64,000 bases of DNA, from NCBI GenBank assembly GCA_027064585.1, contig JAMOPI010000031.1, positions 17,032-81,031 on the forward strand, written 5' to 3'. Of this stretch, positions 38,365-47,007 are shown one piece after another. The notes beneath the pieces were generated by a model that worked only from the letters and a program-made list of their open reading frames with translations, did not search any database and was not told where the DNA came from. Every line of letters starts with the position of its first letter. Position 1 is the first letter of the stretch. Position numbers and translations under genes: made by a program. The stretch is from Candidatus Desulfofervidaceae bacterium (GTDB taxonomy: Bacteria; Desulfobacterota; Desulfofervidia; Desulfofervidales; Desulfofervidaceae).

Positions 38365-38877
38365 TTAAAAGTTAGGTTCAACTAAGTCATAATTACCGTC
38401 ATCTCTTTTGTGAAGCACACAAACTTTCTTTGTATCAGCATTAATAAAAACTAATAGGTGAGCTCCCGTAACTTCCATTTGTTCAACGGCTTCTTCTATA
38501 TCCATCGGTTTAGGAGAAAAACTATCACTCTTTATAATTTGAGGTCCAGCAGGCACCCCCGGTTCAACAGAAGTAGTTTCTCCTGTGTGTCTTGGTATTC
38601 TCTTTTCCTTTAGTTTATTAAGTTGCCTTTCTATTTTATCTACTACCTTATCAATAGCGGCATATATGTCATCGGCCTCTTCCTTGCTGTATATTTTTTC
38701 ACCATCAGCCCAAAGGTTTAACTCAGCAATGTGCCTGTATTTTTCTACGGAAAGGACTAGATTGGCTTCCATATTGTCCGTCCCCAAAAAACGAGGCAGT
38801 CTTTTAAGCTTTTTGCTGGCATAACTTTTTATCCCCTCAGAAGAATGGATGTTACGGAATGTAACAGAAATCTGCAT
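38365..38877 (-). CDS. hpf: Ribosome hibernation promoting factor, long form
   Basis: 170 aa. N-terminal HPF/YfiA domain (ISVTFRNIHSSEGIKSYASK), a linker, then the C-terminal dimerisation domain (PMDIEEAVEQMEVTGAHLLVF). Long HPF forms 100S dimers of ribosomes by itself. Usual position just downstream of rpoN; TCCTCC-type site (AGGAGG) precedes the ATG. Confidence 0.94.
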   Translation of the reverse strand: MQISVTFRNIHSSEGIKSYASKKLKRLPRFLGTDNMEANLVLSVEKYRHIAELNLWADGEKIYSKEEADDIYAAIDKVVDKIERQLNKLKEKRIPRHTGETTSVEPGVPAGPQIIKSDSFSPKPMDIEEAVEQMEVTGAHLLVFINADTKKVCVLHKRDDGNYDLVEPNF

Positions 38878-39004
38878 CTTTCCCTCCTCCTAACTGAATT
38901 TTATTGAAAAAAATTGTTTCACCTTTTCCTTTATCTATCGTCAACTCTACTGCCAAAGATTCCCCTCGCCATGTGGGAAATCATAAATACTTCAGCAACC
39001 GCAT

Positions 39005-40408
39005 TTACCAAAATCTCTTTCTTTGGGATGAAGGCAATATTCCCAAAGATTCCCGGTACTTGGCCACGGTGCGCCTCGCAATATTAATCCCCTGTTCTTT
39101 CAATATCTTAGTAATTTTTTGGTCACTATAAGGCTTCTGTGGATCTTCAGAGGCAATGATCTCTCTTATCTTTGCCTTAATACTTTCAGCCGAAAGTAGA
39201 TTACCTGAATTGGTGTTTATACCTGTATTAAAGAAAAACTTTAACTCAAATATTCCATAAGGCGTCTGTACGTATTTATTAGCCGTTACCCTTGAAACAG
39301 TAGATTCATGTAATCCAACATCGTCAGCCACATCTTTAAGGACAAGTGGCCGCAAGTATTCTATCCCTTTTTCTAAAAATTCCCGCTGAAATTTAAATAT
39401 ACTACAGGCTACTCGGTATAATGTCCGTTGTCTTTGATGAATACTTTTAATAAGCCAAACGGCCGATTTGAATTTACTTTGCAAGAAATTTTTTACCCTC
39501 TCGGAAAGATTACCGTTAACCATCAACCGACGATAATAATCATTAATATGGAGTTTTGGCAATCCATCTTCGTTTAAAACAACTACAAAATCGTCTTCCA
39601 CTTTATATACATACACGTCAGGCACAATATAAATAGGCACTTCTGTATTATATTGTCTACCTGGCTTAGGCTCTAGGCTTAAAATAACCTCTACAGCCCT
39701 TTTTATTTCTTCTAGTGGGGCCTTAAGTCTTTTGGCTAGACCTTTTAGGTCTTTCTTACCTAGATATGAAAGATATTCTTGAACAATTTCTCTTACCCAA
39801 GGGAGATCTATCTTGAAATGTTCTATTTGCAATAAAAGGCATTCCTTTAAATCCCTAGCGGCTACGCCAATAGGATCAAATTCTTGAATTCGTTTCAGAA
39901 CTTTTTTTACTTCTTCTATAGATGTGTCTGTATGTGTAGCAATTTCTTTCAGGGAAATTTTTAAATAACCATCATCATCTAGGTTACCAATAATATAGCC
40001 TCCAATTTCCTTTTCTTTTTCCGTAAAGTGAGATAAATTAAGCTGCCACATTAAATGATCACAAAGGGAAGGCCGCTTAGAAACAATATTCTCCCAGGGC
40101 AATTCTTCTTTTTCTTCCTTCTGGTGTAAACCCATTTCCTTTAGATATGAGTCTTCGCTGTATTGCTCCCAAAACTCGGCTAGGACTTCTAATCTTTTTT
40201 CCTCAGCCTTATTTTCATACTCATCAAGGGTAGTTAAAGAATAAAAAGGTTCTTCATATTCAAGGACAGGATTTGTCTCCATCTCTTGTTTAATGGTATG
40301 GATTAATTCTAGACGGGAAAGTTGCAGCAGTTTTATTGCCTGCTGCAACTGCGGTGTCATGATCAGTTGTTGCGTAAGCTTTAGCTGTTGGCGTAGTTCT
40401 AAAGCCAA
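39005..40408 (-). CDS. rpoN: RNA polymerase sigma-54 factor
   Basis: 467 aa. The N-terminal glutamine-rich activator-interaction region (LRQQLKLTQQLIMTPQLQQA), the core-binding domain, the HTH (DVADDVGLHESTVSRVTANK) and the RpoN box ARRTVAKYRE are all intact. It needs an AAA+ activator such as the one at 25901-27238. It lies 14 bases downstream of lptB, as in many Gram-negative genomes. Confidence 0.97.
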   Translation of the reverse strand: MALELRQQLKLTQQLIMTPQLQQAIKLLQLSRLELIHTIKQEMETNPVLEYEEPFYSLTTLDEYENKAEEKRLEVLAEFWEQYSEDSYLKEMGLHQKEEKEELPWENIVSKRPSLCDHLMWQLNLSHFTEKEKEIGGYIIGNLDDDGYLKISLKEIATHTDTSIEEVKKVLKRIQEFDPIGVAARDLKECLLLQIEHFKIDLPWVREIVQEYLSYLGKKDLKGLAKRLKAPLEEIKRAVEVILSLEPKPGRQYNTEVPIYIVPDVYVYKVEDDFVVVLNEDGLPKLHINDYYRRLMVNGNLSERVKNFLQSKFKSAVWLIKSIHQRQRTLYRVACSIFKFQREFLEKGIEYLRPLVLKDVADDVGLHESTVSRVTANKYVQTPYGIFELKFFFNTGINTNSGNLLSAESIKAKIREIIASEDPQKPYSDQKITKILKEQGINIARRTVAKYRESLGILPSSQRKRFW

Positions 40409-40422
40409 TGTTCAGCCCTCTC

Positions 40423-41145
40423 TTAAAGTGTGAAGTCCTGCCCTAAATAAAACTGTTTTGCCAAAGGGCTATTCACAATTTTTTCTGGTGTGCCTGTCTC
40501 TAAAATTTTTCCCTCATTTAGAATATAAGCCCGATCACACAGCTTTAAGGTTTCTCTTACATTATGGTCAGAAATAAGAATTCCTATCCTTTGGTTCTTT
40601 AAACGTCTTATAATTTCTTTAATCTCTGCCACCGCAATTGGATCTACCCCAGCAAAGGGCTCATCTAAAATCATAAAGTAAGGGGAGGTAACCAAGGCCC
40701 TTGTAATCTCTACTCTTCTTTTTTCCCCTCCAGAAAGTGTAGATGCCTTATTTTTAGCTAAATGCTCAAGGCGCAATTCTTTAAGCAGCTCCTTTAGTCG
40801 CCTTTGTCTTTCTGTTGGGGAGAGGGAGAGAGTTTCTAAAATGGCTAAGATGTTTTCCTCTACGGTCATCCGCCGAAAAACAGACGTCTCTTGAGGTAGA
40901 TAGTAAATTCCTTTCCTTGCCCTTTTATACATAGGCAGAGAAGTCAAATCTTCCCCATCAAAAAGAATTTTCCCTCTATCTGGTTTGATAATACCTATAA
41001 TCATATAAAAAGTAGTAGTCTTCCCTGCCCCATTAGGCCCTAACAATCCCACTACCTCTTGAGACTTCACCTCTAGGGAAAGATTATCTACTACCTTTCT
41101 ACCTTTGTAGATTTTGGTCAGGTTTTTTACCTTCAGTGTGTGCAT
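40423..41145 (-). CDS. lptB: LPS export ABC transporter ATP-binding protein
   Basis: 240 aa. Walker A LLGPNGAGKTTTFYMI, Q-loop YLPQETSVF, signature LSGGEKRRVEI, Walker B FMILDEPFAGVDP, and switch His ISDHNVRET. It powers LPS extraction with LptFG. Its 5' end overlaps lptA by 47 bases; the GAAGG before the ATG sits very close to it, so translation probably depends on coupling to lptA. Confidence 0.96.
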   Translation of the reverse strand: MHTLKVKNLTKIYKGRKVVDNLSLEVKSQEVVGLLGPNGAGKTTTFYMIIGIIKPDRGKILFDGEDLTSLPMYKRARKGIYYLPQETSVFRRMTVEENILAILETLSLSPTERQRRLKELLKELRLEHLAKNKASTLSGGEKRRVEITRALVTSPYFMILDEPFAGVDPIAVAEIKEIIRRLKNQRIGILISDHNVRETLKLCDRAYILNEGKILETGTPEKIVNSPLAKQFYLGQDFTL

Positions 41146-41641
41146 CCTTCTTTATTTTTTGAGGATAAATTACTGCCTCAACTGGTAGTTCTCCGCCCAA
41201 TACTATCATTTTATTTTCATTCAAAGATATAATTACTTTTTCCCCTTTAATCACGTTCTCACCTTCTTGCAATAGTGGATGTCCAGTAAGGATAATCTTT
41301 CCTTTATCCTTCAAAAAGAGAGCCCTTTCTCCTTTAGCCTTCCTCTCTCCTTGGGTAATAATCACATGTCCCTCGGCTTCAATGCGTTCAATCTGTTGTT
41401 TAGAGATATTTTTTGTCTCTTTTTCTTGGGTAGAAGAAGTTTTATAGTATACTCGCATTAAATCGGCTTGCACAATTATGTCCTCCTGTTTAGCCTTAGC
41501 ATGTCCAGTAAAAACAATTACCCTCTTGTTGTGGTCTACTTCCATCTGGTCAGATTGAATATAAAGAGGGGCTTGCTTTGCCCATAAAAATACACTTCCA
41601 ACCATAAATATCCATACAAATAATAAACTCTTTTTCCACAT
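41099..41641 (-). CDS. lptA: LPS transport periplasmic protein
   Basis: 180 aa. A signal peptide (KSLLFVWIFMVGSVFLWA) precedes an OstA-like fold with PLYIQSDQMEVDHNKRVIVF, GHAKAKQ and AEGHVIITQGERKAKGE repeats. It bridges inner and outer membranes as an oligomer. The ATG at 41641 has GAGG at correct spacing and is preferred to 41665. Two bases after lptC. Confidence 0.9.
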   Translation of the reverse strand: MWKKSLLFVWIFMVGSVFLWAKQAPLYIQSDQMEVDHNKRVIVFTGHAKAKQEDIIVQADLMRVYYKTSSTQEKETKNISKQQIERIEAEGHVIITQGERKAKGERALFLKDKGKIILTGHPLLQEGENVIKGEKVIISLNENKMIVLGGELPVEAVIYPQKIKKDAHTEGKKPDQNLQR

Positions 41642-41643
41642 CT

Positions 41644-42195
41644 TTAATCCTCTACATAGAAGCAACTCTTTACCTCCTTATAAAAGACAATCCTATTCTC
41701 TTTTACAAAAAACTGCATTCTTTTTGCCTGCAGATGAAGGTCTTTCCTCGTAATAGTGACGGGGGTAGTAGTGTAGAGAAGATCTTTTTTGGGGGTATAA
41801 ACCACCATCGTGGTAGAAAAGGTATATCCCCCAGGTTGCCAGATATGAACATTGCCCTTTAATATAAAATCTTTCGTTTTTGTGTTGAAAATTCCCTTTT
41901 CGGCTTCTAAATATACAGGCAACCCTTGCTGAAGATAAAAAATGGCCTTTACTTTTACTAACCTCAACTTTTCTGTATCTCCTTGAATCCTCTGGGCCTC
42001 CTGTGCTTTTAATTCCCAAAATTTAATCCCGTTTTTTACCTCCTGGTAGTGAAGGTGAGAAAATAAGGTAGAGGTATCTTTTACATCAACACATTTAACC
42101 TCCTTGGAAGAACGAGTAAAAAAATAAATTCCCCCTATCACCAAAAAATTAAGAAAAAAACCTAACAGAAGGAGTTTCTTAAACCTACTTTGCAT
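41644..42195 (-). CDS. lptC: LPS export protein, inner-membrane anchored
   Basis: 183 aa. One N-terminal helix (KKLLLLGFFLNFLVIGGIYFF) anchors a periplasmic beta-jellyroll of the LptC type (KAIFYLQQGLPVYLEAEKG, FILKGNVHIWQPGGYTFST). Sequence similarity is weak, as usual for LptC, and position between kdsC and lptA supports it. ATG at 42195 preferred over a TTG at 42249; neither has a strong ribosome site. Confidence 0.85.
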   Translation of the reverse strand: MQSRFKKLLLLGFFLNFLVIGGIYFFTRSSKEVKCVDVKDTSTLFSHLHYQEVKNGIKFWELKAQEAQRIQGDTEKLRLVKVKAIFYLQQGLPVYLEAEKGIFNTKTKDFILKGNVHIWQPGGYTFSTTMVVYTPKKDLLYTTTPVTITRKDLHLQAKRMQFFVKENRIVFYKEVKSCFYVED

Positions 42196-42273
42196 TGTGT
42201 TTTTAATATAACAAACAACCAGCAAAATGTAAAGCAAAAAAGATGCCAAAATTGATAAAAAGGCTAAAAAAAT

Positions 42274-42795
42274 TCAACTGCCTTGAATCTTATCCTTAGC
42301 GAATTCCTTTTGTGTATCTATAATCAGTTCGGCAATTTCCCTCAGTGCCCCCTTACCTCCTGGGGCAGTAGTAACATAATCGGCCTTTGCCTTTAAGGCC
42401 TTGACGGCATTGCTTACAGTAAAACCTACACCTACCTTTTCTAAAACGGCCAGGTCTGGCAAATCATCTCCGACAAAGGCAATTTCTTCAAGACTGTATT
42501 TTGCAGTCAATTTTTCTAAGATATCTTCTTTATTCCGGACGCCCTGGTATACACTTTGAATACCTAGCTCCCGACATCTCCTTTGCACAGCTTCAGAATA
42601 ACGCGCAGTAACGACAACAACCTCTATCCCATGTTCCATAAGCATCTTAATACCAAGACCATCCTTTACATCAAAGTGTTTGACCTCCAGCTCTCCATCA
42701 GCATAACAAATACACCCATCTGTCCATACTCCATCTACATCTGTAATAAGGACTTTTATCTTTTTTAGCTTTTCTAAAAAGGCCAAATATTCCAT
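42274..42795 (-). CDS. kdsC: KDO-8-phosphate phosphatase
   Basis: 173 aa HAD C0 phosphatase that makes free KDO for LPS core. Motif I ITDVDGVWTDG, motif II VVTARYS, and motif III GDDLPDLAVLEKVG are intact. The ATG at 42795 has AGGAG at good spacing; the longer start at 42882 would overlap the kinase gene. First of the kdsC-lptCAB-rpoN block. Confidence 0.92.
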   Translation of the reverse strand: MEYLAFLEKLKKIKVLITDVDGVWTDGCICYADGELEVKHFDVKDGLGIKMLMEHGIEVVVVTARYSEAVQRRCRELGIQSVYQGVRNKEDILEKLTAKYSLEEIAFVGDDLPDLAVLEKVGVGFTVSNAVKALKAKADYVTTAPGGKGALREIAELIIDTQKEFAKDKIQGS

Positions 42796-42865
42796 CGCCC
42801 TTCTCCTAAAGACCTCCAGTGTTAGTCCAAAAGATACCAGTAAGGAAAAAAATGCGCAAGCAGGG

Positions 42866-44152
42866 CTAAAACCGCATAACAAAGCAGGTTCTATTTGGAT
42901 GACTTTCTACGTCAATTTCTCCGCCTATGGCCTCTACCCATTTCTTGGCAATGGCTAGGCCAAGCCCTGTCCCCTTAGCCTTGGTTGTAAAAAAGGGCTG
43001 AAAGATCTTTGTCTGCTCAGAAGGGGGAATAATCGGTCCGTTGTTACATACAGATAAAATGATCCTCCTCCTTTCTTTCTTTGCCATAAGCTTTATTTCT
43101 CCACCCTTTTCTATGGCCTCTAAGGCGTTTTGAAGCAAATTTATAAGCACCTGTTTCATCTTTTCTCTATTCGTCTTAAGATACAATGGTTGAGGACAAT
43201 CTACACTTAAAACAGGATTTTTTTCTGACCACACTGAAAGGTGTTTTAACTCTTCTATTACTTCCTGACAAAGAGAAAAAAGATCAACTTCTTCCTCTTT
43301 AAACTTTTCTTCTCTGGCAAAGGTTAAAAGTTCATTGGCAAGGCGCTCAAGTTGAGCTGTATTTTCTACAATAGTAGAAAGTCCTATTTGAAGGTCAATA
43401 AATAGCTGTGCATTCAAAGGTCGTTTTCCAAAAATAGCCTCCCCTAGCCTTTCCTTGTGTAATTGGGCAAAGCCTTTGATCTTGGCCAAGGGGTTTCTGA
43501 TTTCATGGGCCAAAATAGCAGCCATCTCTCCCAAACTAGCCAGTTGTCTTTGTCGCCATATCCGTTGTTGTAAGACCAGATTTTTCTGCCATAAACGCCA
43601 GACATAAATGGCCAAAGCCCAGAGAAACACAAGGACAAAAAGCATTATTCCTATTTGCAATCTTGCTTGTTTTATCACCTGAAAAGCAGGATAGGGATGA
43701 AGGGCTACGCGCAGAAGAAAGTAGCGTATCTTCTTTTTTTCATGCAGATGACAGGGAAAATCAAAGACAAAGACCTTTTCTTGTGTAAGTAAGGGTTGAT
43801 AGTAATAGCGAGGATGTTTTGTTTTAAAAATATCACGAATAGAACTAGGATTAAGGCGATGCCCAATCAAATTGGGGTTTGAGTGAAGAACAATGCTACC
43901 GTCTTCTCTTATTAAGGCCAGATAAGCCAAGTCTGGCCAGCACAGGCTGTTTAAAATGTTTTTAAAGAGTTGTTTATCCTGAAGACCTTTGTCCTGTAAT
44001 AGGAACTCTAAATTAACCGCAATGTCAAAGCCACGTGTTTCTAAAAGTCTGCTTGCTGCCTCTAAGGCAAAACGGTGTAAGCGGTAAATGTTAAAAAGCA
44101 TAAAAAAGGAGAGGACAAATAAAAAAAGGAGAAGTCCCTTATAGGGTCTCAT
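42866..44152 (-). CDS. Membrane sensor histidine kinase, ZraS/AtoS-like
   Basis: 428 aa. Two transmembrane helices (about 6-24 and 167-186) enclose a ~140-residue periplasmic sensor domain (AYLALIREDGSIVLHSN suggests a PAS/Cache-type fold). Then the H-box ILAHEIRNPLAKIKG (His216), the N-box LINLLQNALEAIEKGGEI, and the G-box KGTGLGLAIAKKW. No receiver. Its start overlaps the stop of the exported paralog by 4 bases, so it belongs to the sigma-54-like operon and may autoregulate. The response regulator is not adjacent. Confidence 0.93.
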   Translation of the reverse strand: MRPYKGLLLFLFVLSFFMLFNIYRLHRFALEAASRLLETRGFDIAVNLEFLLQDKGLQDKQLFKNILNSLCWPDLAYLALIREDGSIVLHSNPNLIGHRLNPSSIRDIFKTKHPRYYYQPLLTQEKVFVFDFPCHLHEKKKIRYFLLRVALHPYPAFQVIKQARLQIGIMLFVLVFLWALAIYVWRLWQKNLVLQQRIWRQRQLASLGEMAAILAHEIRNPLAKIKGFAQLHKERLGEAIFGKRPLNAQLFIDLQIGLSTIVENTAQLERLANELLTFAREEKFKEEEVDLFSLCQEVIEELKHLSVWSEKNPVLSVDCPQPLYLKTNREKMKQVLINLLQNALEAIEKGGEIKLMAKKERRRIILSVCNNGPIIPPSEQTKIFQPFFTTKAKGTGLGLAIAKKWVEAIGGEIDVESHPNRTCFVMRF

Positions 44153-44568
44153 TGGTAAGGCCTCTGGTGGCGTTTTCCCCGCCAGCAGGGGGTACCATTT
44201 GGATGGCGAAATATATATGTCTTTTGCGTGGTTAAATCAACGACTTTACGGGCAATCAGACAAATTTGCCCTGCATCGTTATAAAATTTACATCCTACTA
44301 CCTCTACCTCATCTCCTACTTTAAATGTTATCTTTTTCTTCTCCAGAAACCACCAAGGGGCCAAAAAAACTAAAATCCTTTTGTCATCCACCTGTAACCA
44401 AAACCGCTGGGGACCACCACGGTGATAAGGATCAAAGAAGGTAATTTTGCCTTGCACTGTTACTTCTGTATTTGGATCATAACACCGCGTCCAATTGGCA
44501 AAAACAAAAGATGAATAAAGCAAAAACAAAAAAAACAAAAAAAGGTATAAAAGAGTAATCTTTCTCAT
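44149..44568 (-). CDS. Exported PWWF-motif protein 1
   Basis: 139 aa, unassigned. Signal peptide LYLFLFFLFLLYSSFVFANW. The mature part looks like a small beta-barrel or OB-fold: TVQGKITFFDPYHRGG, ILVFLAPWWFLEKK, EVEVVGCKF, and GQICLIARKVVDL, ending HPNGTPCWRGK. Same pattern as the next gene (P-W-W-F, G-Q-x-C-L-I-A, x-W-x-G). It lies directly upstream of the sensor kinase. Function unknown; a ligand-binding role for the kinase is inference. Confidence 0.75.
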   Translation of the reverse strand: MRKITLLYLFLFFLFLLYSSFVFANWTRCYDPNTEVTVQGKITFFDPYHRGGPQRFWLQVDDKRILVFLAPWWFLEKKKITFKVGDEVEVVGCKFYNDAGQICLIARKVVDLTTQKTYIFRHPNGTPCWRGKRHQRPYQ

Positions 44569-44592
44569 ATTTTTTATTCTATCCTTTCTTTA

Positions 44593-44617
44593 AAGGGGAA
44601 GGCAAGCCCTTCCCCTT
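44593..44617 (-). other. Intercistronic stem-loop between the two PWWF genes
   Basis: AAGGGGAAGG and CCTTCCCCTT form a perfect 10-bp stem with a 5-nt loop. On the transcribed (minus) strand only three Ts follow, so it is more likely an mRNA processing or attenuation site than a full terminator. It may raise the expression of the first two genes over the kinase. Confidence 0.6.
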
Positions 44618-44623
44618 GTTTTC

Positions 44624-45049
44624 TTATCTGTTACGCATCATAGATCTATTACGCATGGGACCACTCCATAAAGGCAGACCTGTTTCTGCATCTCTTAATT
44701 TCAAAGTTCCTTGTTTTGTTTCAATTTCTTTGGCAATTAAACAAGTTTGCCCATTTTTCAAAGCAAGCTCATAAACCGTAACTGTAATTTCTTCTCCCCT
44801 GCGTGGTCTTGTTATCCCCTGTGAACGCCAAAACCACCAAGGCCCGATGCCGTAGACAACGACTTCTTCTCCTTCATCTGTTTGTATAATCAAACCTGGC
44901 CAGGCGTAACCTACCACTGTGCCTTGGATAGTTTTCTCAGGTGCGTTCTGAATGGCCAACCACCAACAACATCTAGGTGGTTGGGCCACTACTTGTGTAA
45001 CCAAAAACAAACCTAAGCCAACCGCTACTAATGCTACCCATTTTCTCAT
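44624..45049 (-). CDS. Exported PWWF-motif protein 2
   Basis: 141 aa, unassigned, paralog of the 139-aa protein. Signal peptide VALVAVGLGLFLVTQVVAQ, then CCWW near the mature N-terminus, TIQGTVVGYAWPGLIIQT, IGPWWFWRSQG, GQTCLIAKEI and LRDAETGLPLWSG. An OB-like fold is likely. The last residues are Met/Arg rich (MRNRSMMRNR), possibly metal-binding. Starts 4 bases before the stop of the DUF4405 gene. Confidence 0.75.
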   Translation of the reverse strand: MRKWVALVAVGLGLFLVTQVVAQPPRCCWWLAIQNAPEKTIQGTVVGYAWPGLIIQTDEGEEVVVYGIGPWWFWRSQGITRPRRGEEITVTVYELALKNGQTCLIAKEIETKQGTLKLRDAETGLPLWSGPMRNRSMMRNR

Positions 45050-45828
45050 TTTTGCCCTCCTTTGATGATTTCTACTATTTCTACTGGCCTAAGGCCAACG
45101 CGTTGGCCTATTTCCCTTAAGCTATCTTGAGGATTAGCTGTAATTCCCTTGGTCTCAAGTCTCGCTAAGGCCTCTGATATCGGAATATGTAGTTTTTCAC
45201 ATACTTCTTTCAAAGACATCCTGCCATAACCAGCCAGGGGCATAGAGGTCACCTGCTGTATGAGGCTGAAGATGTGTTGAGGGGAAGTGTGATTTTGCTG
45301 GGCAATTTCCTTTAAAGTCTGGTCAGGAGATTCGTATTCAATTCCCGCTGCCTCCAGTTTGGCCAAGGCCTTTTTAAGGGAAAATTGGAATTTATGACAA
45401 CACGCCCGCAGGGATAAAAGCTCAAGGTGGGGAATGGGAGGAGGAGTCTCATTAACGGTCCATGCGGATTTAATCTTTTCGCTAAGGTTCATAATGGAAC
45501 TAAAGGGAGGTAATCCGCTAATAGTGGCAATCATTACCAAAACAACTACACTAATGGCCACAAAAAGTTCTTTTATCCGTTGGTTAAGATAATGTAAGAA
45601 TAAACGCCAGTTAAAATAAAGGTGAAAAGAGGCAGTTATAAGAAACAAAAGGCCAGCGATAGTATGTACGGCCTCCCACTGGTCTTTACCCAGGCCAAGG
45701 AAGTGCCAGTTCGTCCAATAGGCAATGCGGCCATGAGGGGTAATATAAAGAACAAAACCTGAAAACACGGTCAGACCAAAACCAAAACCAGTTAAAAGGG
45801 TAAAAAGGCTGCGTGTATGAAAACGCAT
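45046..45828 (-). CDS. DUF4405 membrane protein with C-terminal tandem helix domains
   Basis: 260 aa. Four transmembrane helices: ~5-25, then a WEAVHTIAGLLFLITASFHL helix pair and IKELFVAISVVVLVMIATIS. Histidines in and near the helices (H of VHTIAG, SFHLYFNW, FLHYL) suggest a b-type haem or metal site, as proposed for DUF4405. The C-terminal ~130 residues repeat a motif like SLREIGQRVGLRPVEIVEII, DQTLKEIAQQ and RMSLKEVCEKLHI. ATG at 45828 behind AAGGAG. First gene of the operon. Confidence 0.8.
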   Translation of the reverse strand: MRFHTRSLFTLLTGFGFGLTVFSGFVLYITPHGRIAYWTNWHFLGLGKDQWEAVHTIAGLLFLITASFHLYFNWRLFLHYLNQRIKELFVAISVVVLVMIATISGLPPFSSIMNLSEKIKSAWTVNETPPPIPHLELLSLRACCHKFQFSLKKALAKLEAAGIEYESPDQTLKEIAQQNHTSPQHIFSLIQQVTSMPLAGYGRMSLKEVCEKLHIPISEALARLETKGITANPQDSLREIGQRVGLRPVEIVEIIKGGQK

Positions 45829-45865
45829 TGGACACTCCTTATAGCTGATTTGCTTAATTTTATAA

Positions 45866-45881
45866 GGCAAATTTTATGCCA
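45866..45881 (-). promoter_or_regulatory. Sigma-54 (-24/-12) promoter of the DUF4405 operon
   Basis: On the minus strand TGGCAT (45876-45881), five bases, then TTGCC (45866-45870). GG and GC are exactly 10 bases apart, the sigma-54 spacing; the sequence matches TGGCAY-N5-TTGC. Predicted start of transcription about 45855, ~27 bases before the ATG at 45828. Confidence 0.7.
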
Positions 45882-45970
45882 CATCAATATTGGTAAGTGA
45901 TAAGTGATGAATAATGAACAAAAAGAAGGGCTTAGTATGAGATGCTAGATATTGAACAACTTCTCACTTT

Positions 45971-46008
45971 ATGCAATTTTTGCATGTAAAAAGATGCAAA
46001 TTTTGCAC
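45971..46008 (-). promoter_or_regulatory. Paired palindromes, likely enhancer sites for a sigma-54 activator
   Basis: ATGCAATTTTTGCAT (45971-45985) is a perfect ATGCAA/TTGCAT palindrome, and ATGCAAATTTTGCAC (45994-46008) is the same with one change. Their starts are 23 bp apart, about two turns. They lie 90-130 bp upstream of the -24/-12 promoter, the usual place for NtrC-type binding sites. Confidence 0.55.
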
Positions 46009-46016
46009 AAAGGAAA

Positions 46017-46781
46017 TTACCTGTTAAGAAAGGCCCTTACCTTTTCAAGTACCTCTCCTTCTAAAAGGGAGAAGCCATGTTCATAACCTTTTAAAGGCAC
46101 AAATTGATAATTCCTCTTGCCAATCTCTTTAAATCGTTCTACAAGAATTTCGCTCTGACTAATAGGGACAACGGTATCGTCTGTACCGTGCAAAATCAGC
46201 ACCGGGGCTTTGATTTCTTCAGCCAGATAATAAGGTGATCGTCTTTTTATACACTCTTCTAAACCAAGTCCGCTCTCTTTACATTCTTTTTCGGTTGCCT
46301 GAATATAATCAGCCCAATCTATGTCTAGTTGCGGGTTCTCTTTAGTGGCAAAGGTTTGCATTCTCAAAAGGTCTGTAGGCCCATAGGCGTCTATCACACC
46401 CTCTACTTCCTCTTGTGCCGCTGCCAAGAGGGCTAGATAGGCCCCATGACTTTCTCCAATGAGATAAATTTTTTGTATACCTAAGTTTTTAACATAAGAT
46501 ATGGCCTTTAATACATCTTCAAGCTCCTTTCCGCCATAACTACTAAATCGGTAATCTACAGAAATGATAGTAAATGCAGGAAAAAAGTAAGTAGCATATT
46601 CTTCTCCCATCTTTTTCGTCACCTCGGTAGAGGCTTTTCCTCCATGCACCAAAACAATAGCTTTTTCTTTACTGCCTGCCCAAACAAACAAATGGGCACC
46701 TCGATAAATCACCTCTTTCATCTTACATCCTAAAAAACAAAGAAATAAAAAGATAAATATCCTTCTTTTACTATCCACCAT
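46017..46781 (-). CDS. Alpha/beta hydrolase
   Basis: 254 aa. Nucleophile Ser in LIGESHGAYLALLA, acid Asp in LHGTDDTVVPISQSE, and His in LKGYEHGFSLLEG form a complete triad. The N-terminus (FIFLFLCFLGC) looks like a signal or lipoprotein anchor with a borderline lipobox; if the ATG at MKEVIYRG is used instead, it would be cytoplasmic. Substrate unknown (peptidase S9/dienelactone-type fold). It precedes the palindromes of the operon downstream. Confidence 0.85.
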   Translation of the reverse strand: MVDSKRRIFIFLFLCFLGCKMKEVIYRGAHLFVWAGSKEKAIVLVHGGKASTEVTKKMGEEYATYFFPAFTIISVDYRFSSYGGKELEDVLKAISYVKNLGIQKIYLIGESHGAYLALLAAAQEEVEGVIDAYGPTDLLRMQTFATKENPQLDIDWADYIQATEKECKESGLGLEECIKRRSPYYLAEEIKAPVLILHGTDDTVVPISQSEILVERFKEIGKRNYQFVPLKGYEHGFSLLEGEVLEKVRAFLNR

Positions 46782-46890
46782 AGCTATCAGGCAAGGTAAA
46801 CTACCTTATGGAAGAAGTCAAGGCAGTTAGGGAGCAATATTAGTGCTTTCTGGTTGACTAATGAACCCCATAAGCATATTTAATTGGGAC

Positions 46891-46919
46891 TTGACCTCTA
46901 TTATTAGTTATTGCATAAT
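46891..46919 (+). promoter_or_regulatory. Promoter of sixA-polB
   Basis: TTGACC (46891-46896) and CATAAT (46914-46919) with 17 bases between them, about 90 bases upstream of the sixA ATG. The 46782-47007 gap holds nothing else recognisable except AAAGGAGGTG right before the start. Confidence 0.6.
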
Positions 46920-47007
46920 TTAATAGAGAAGAGTAGGCACTTTTTGAAGAAGCAAACAGGTAGCTTAAAGAGAATGAGAAGCAAATTAAGGAAAAGGAGG
47001 TGAAAAA

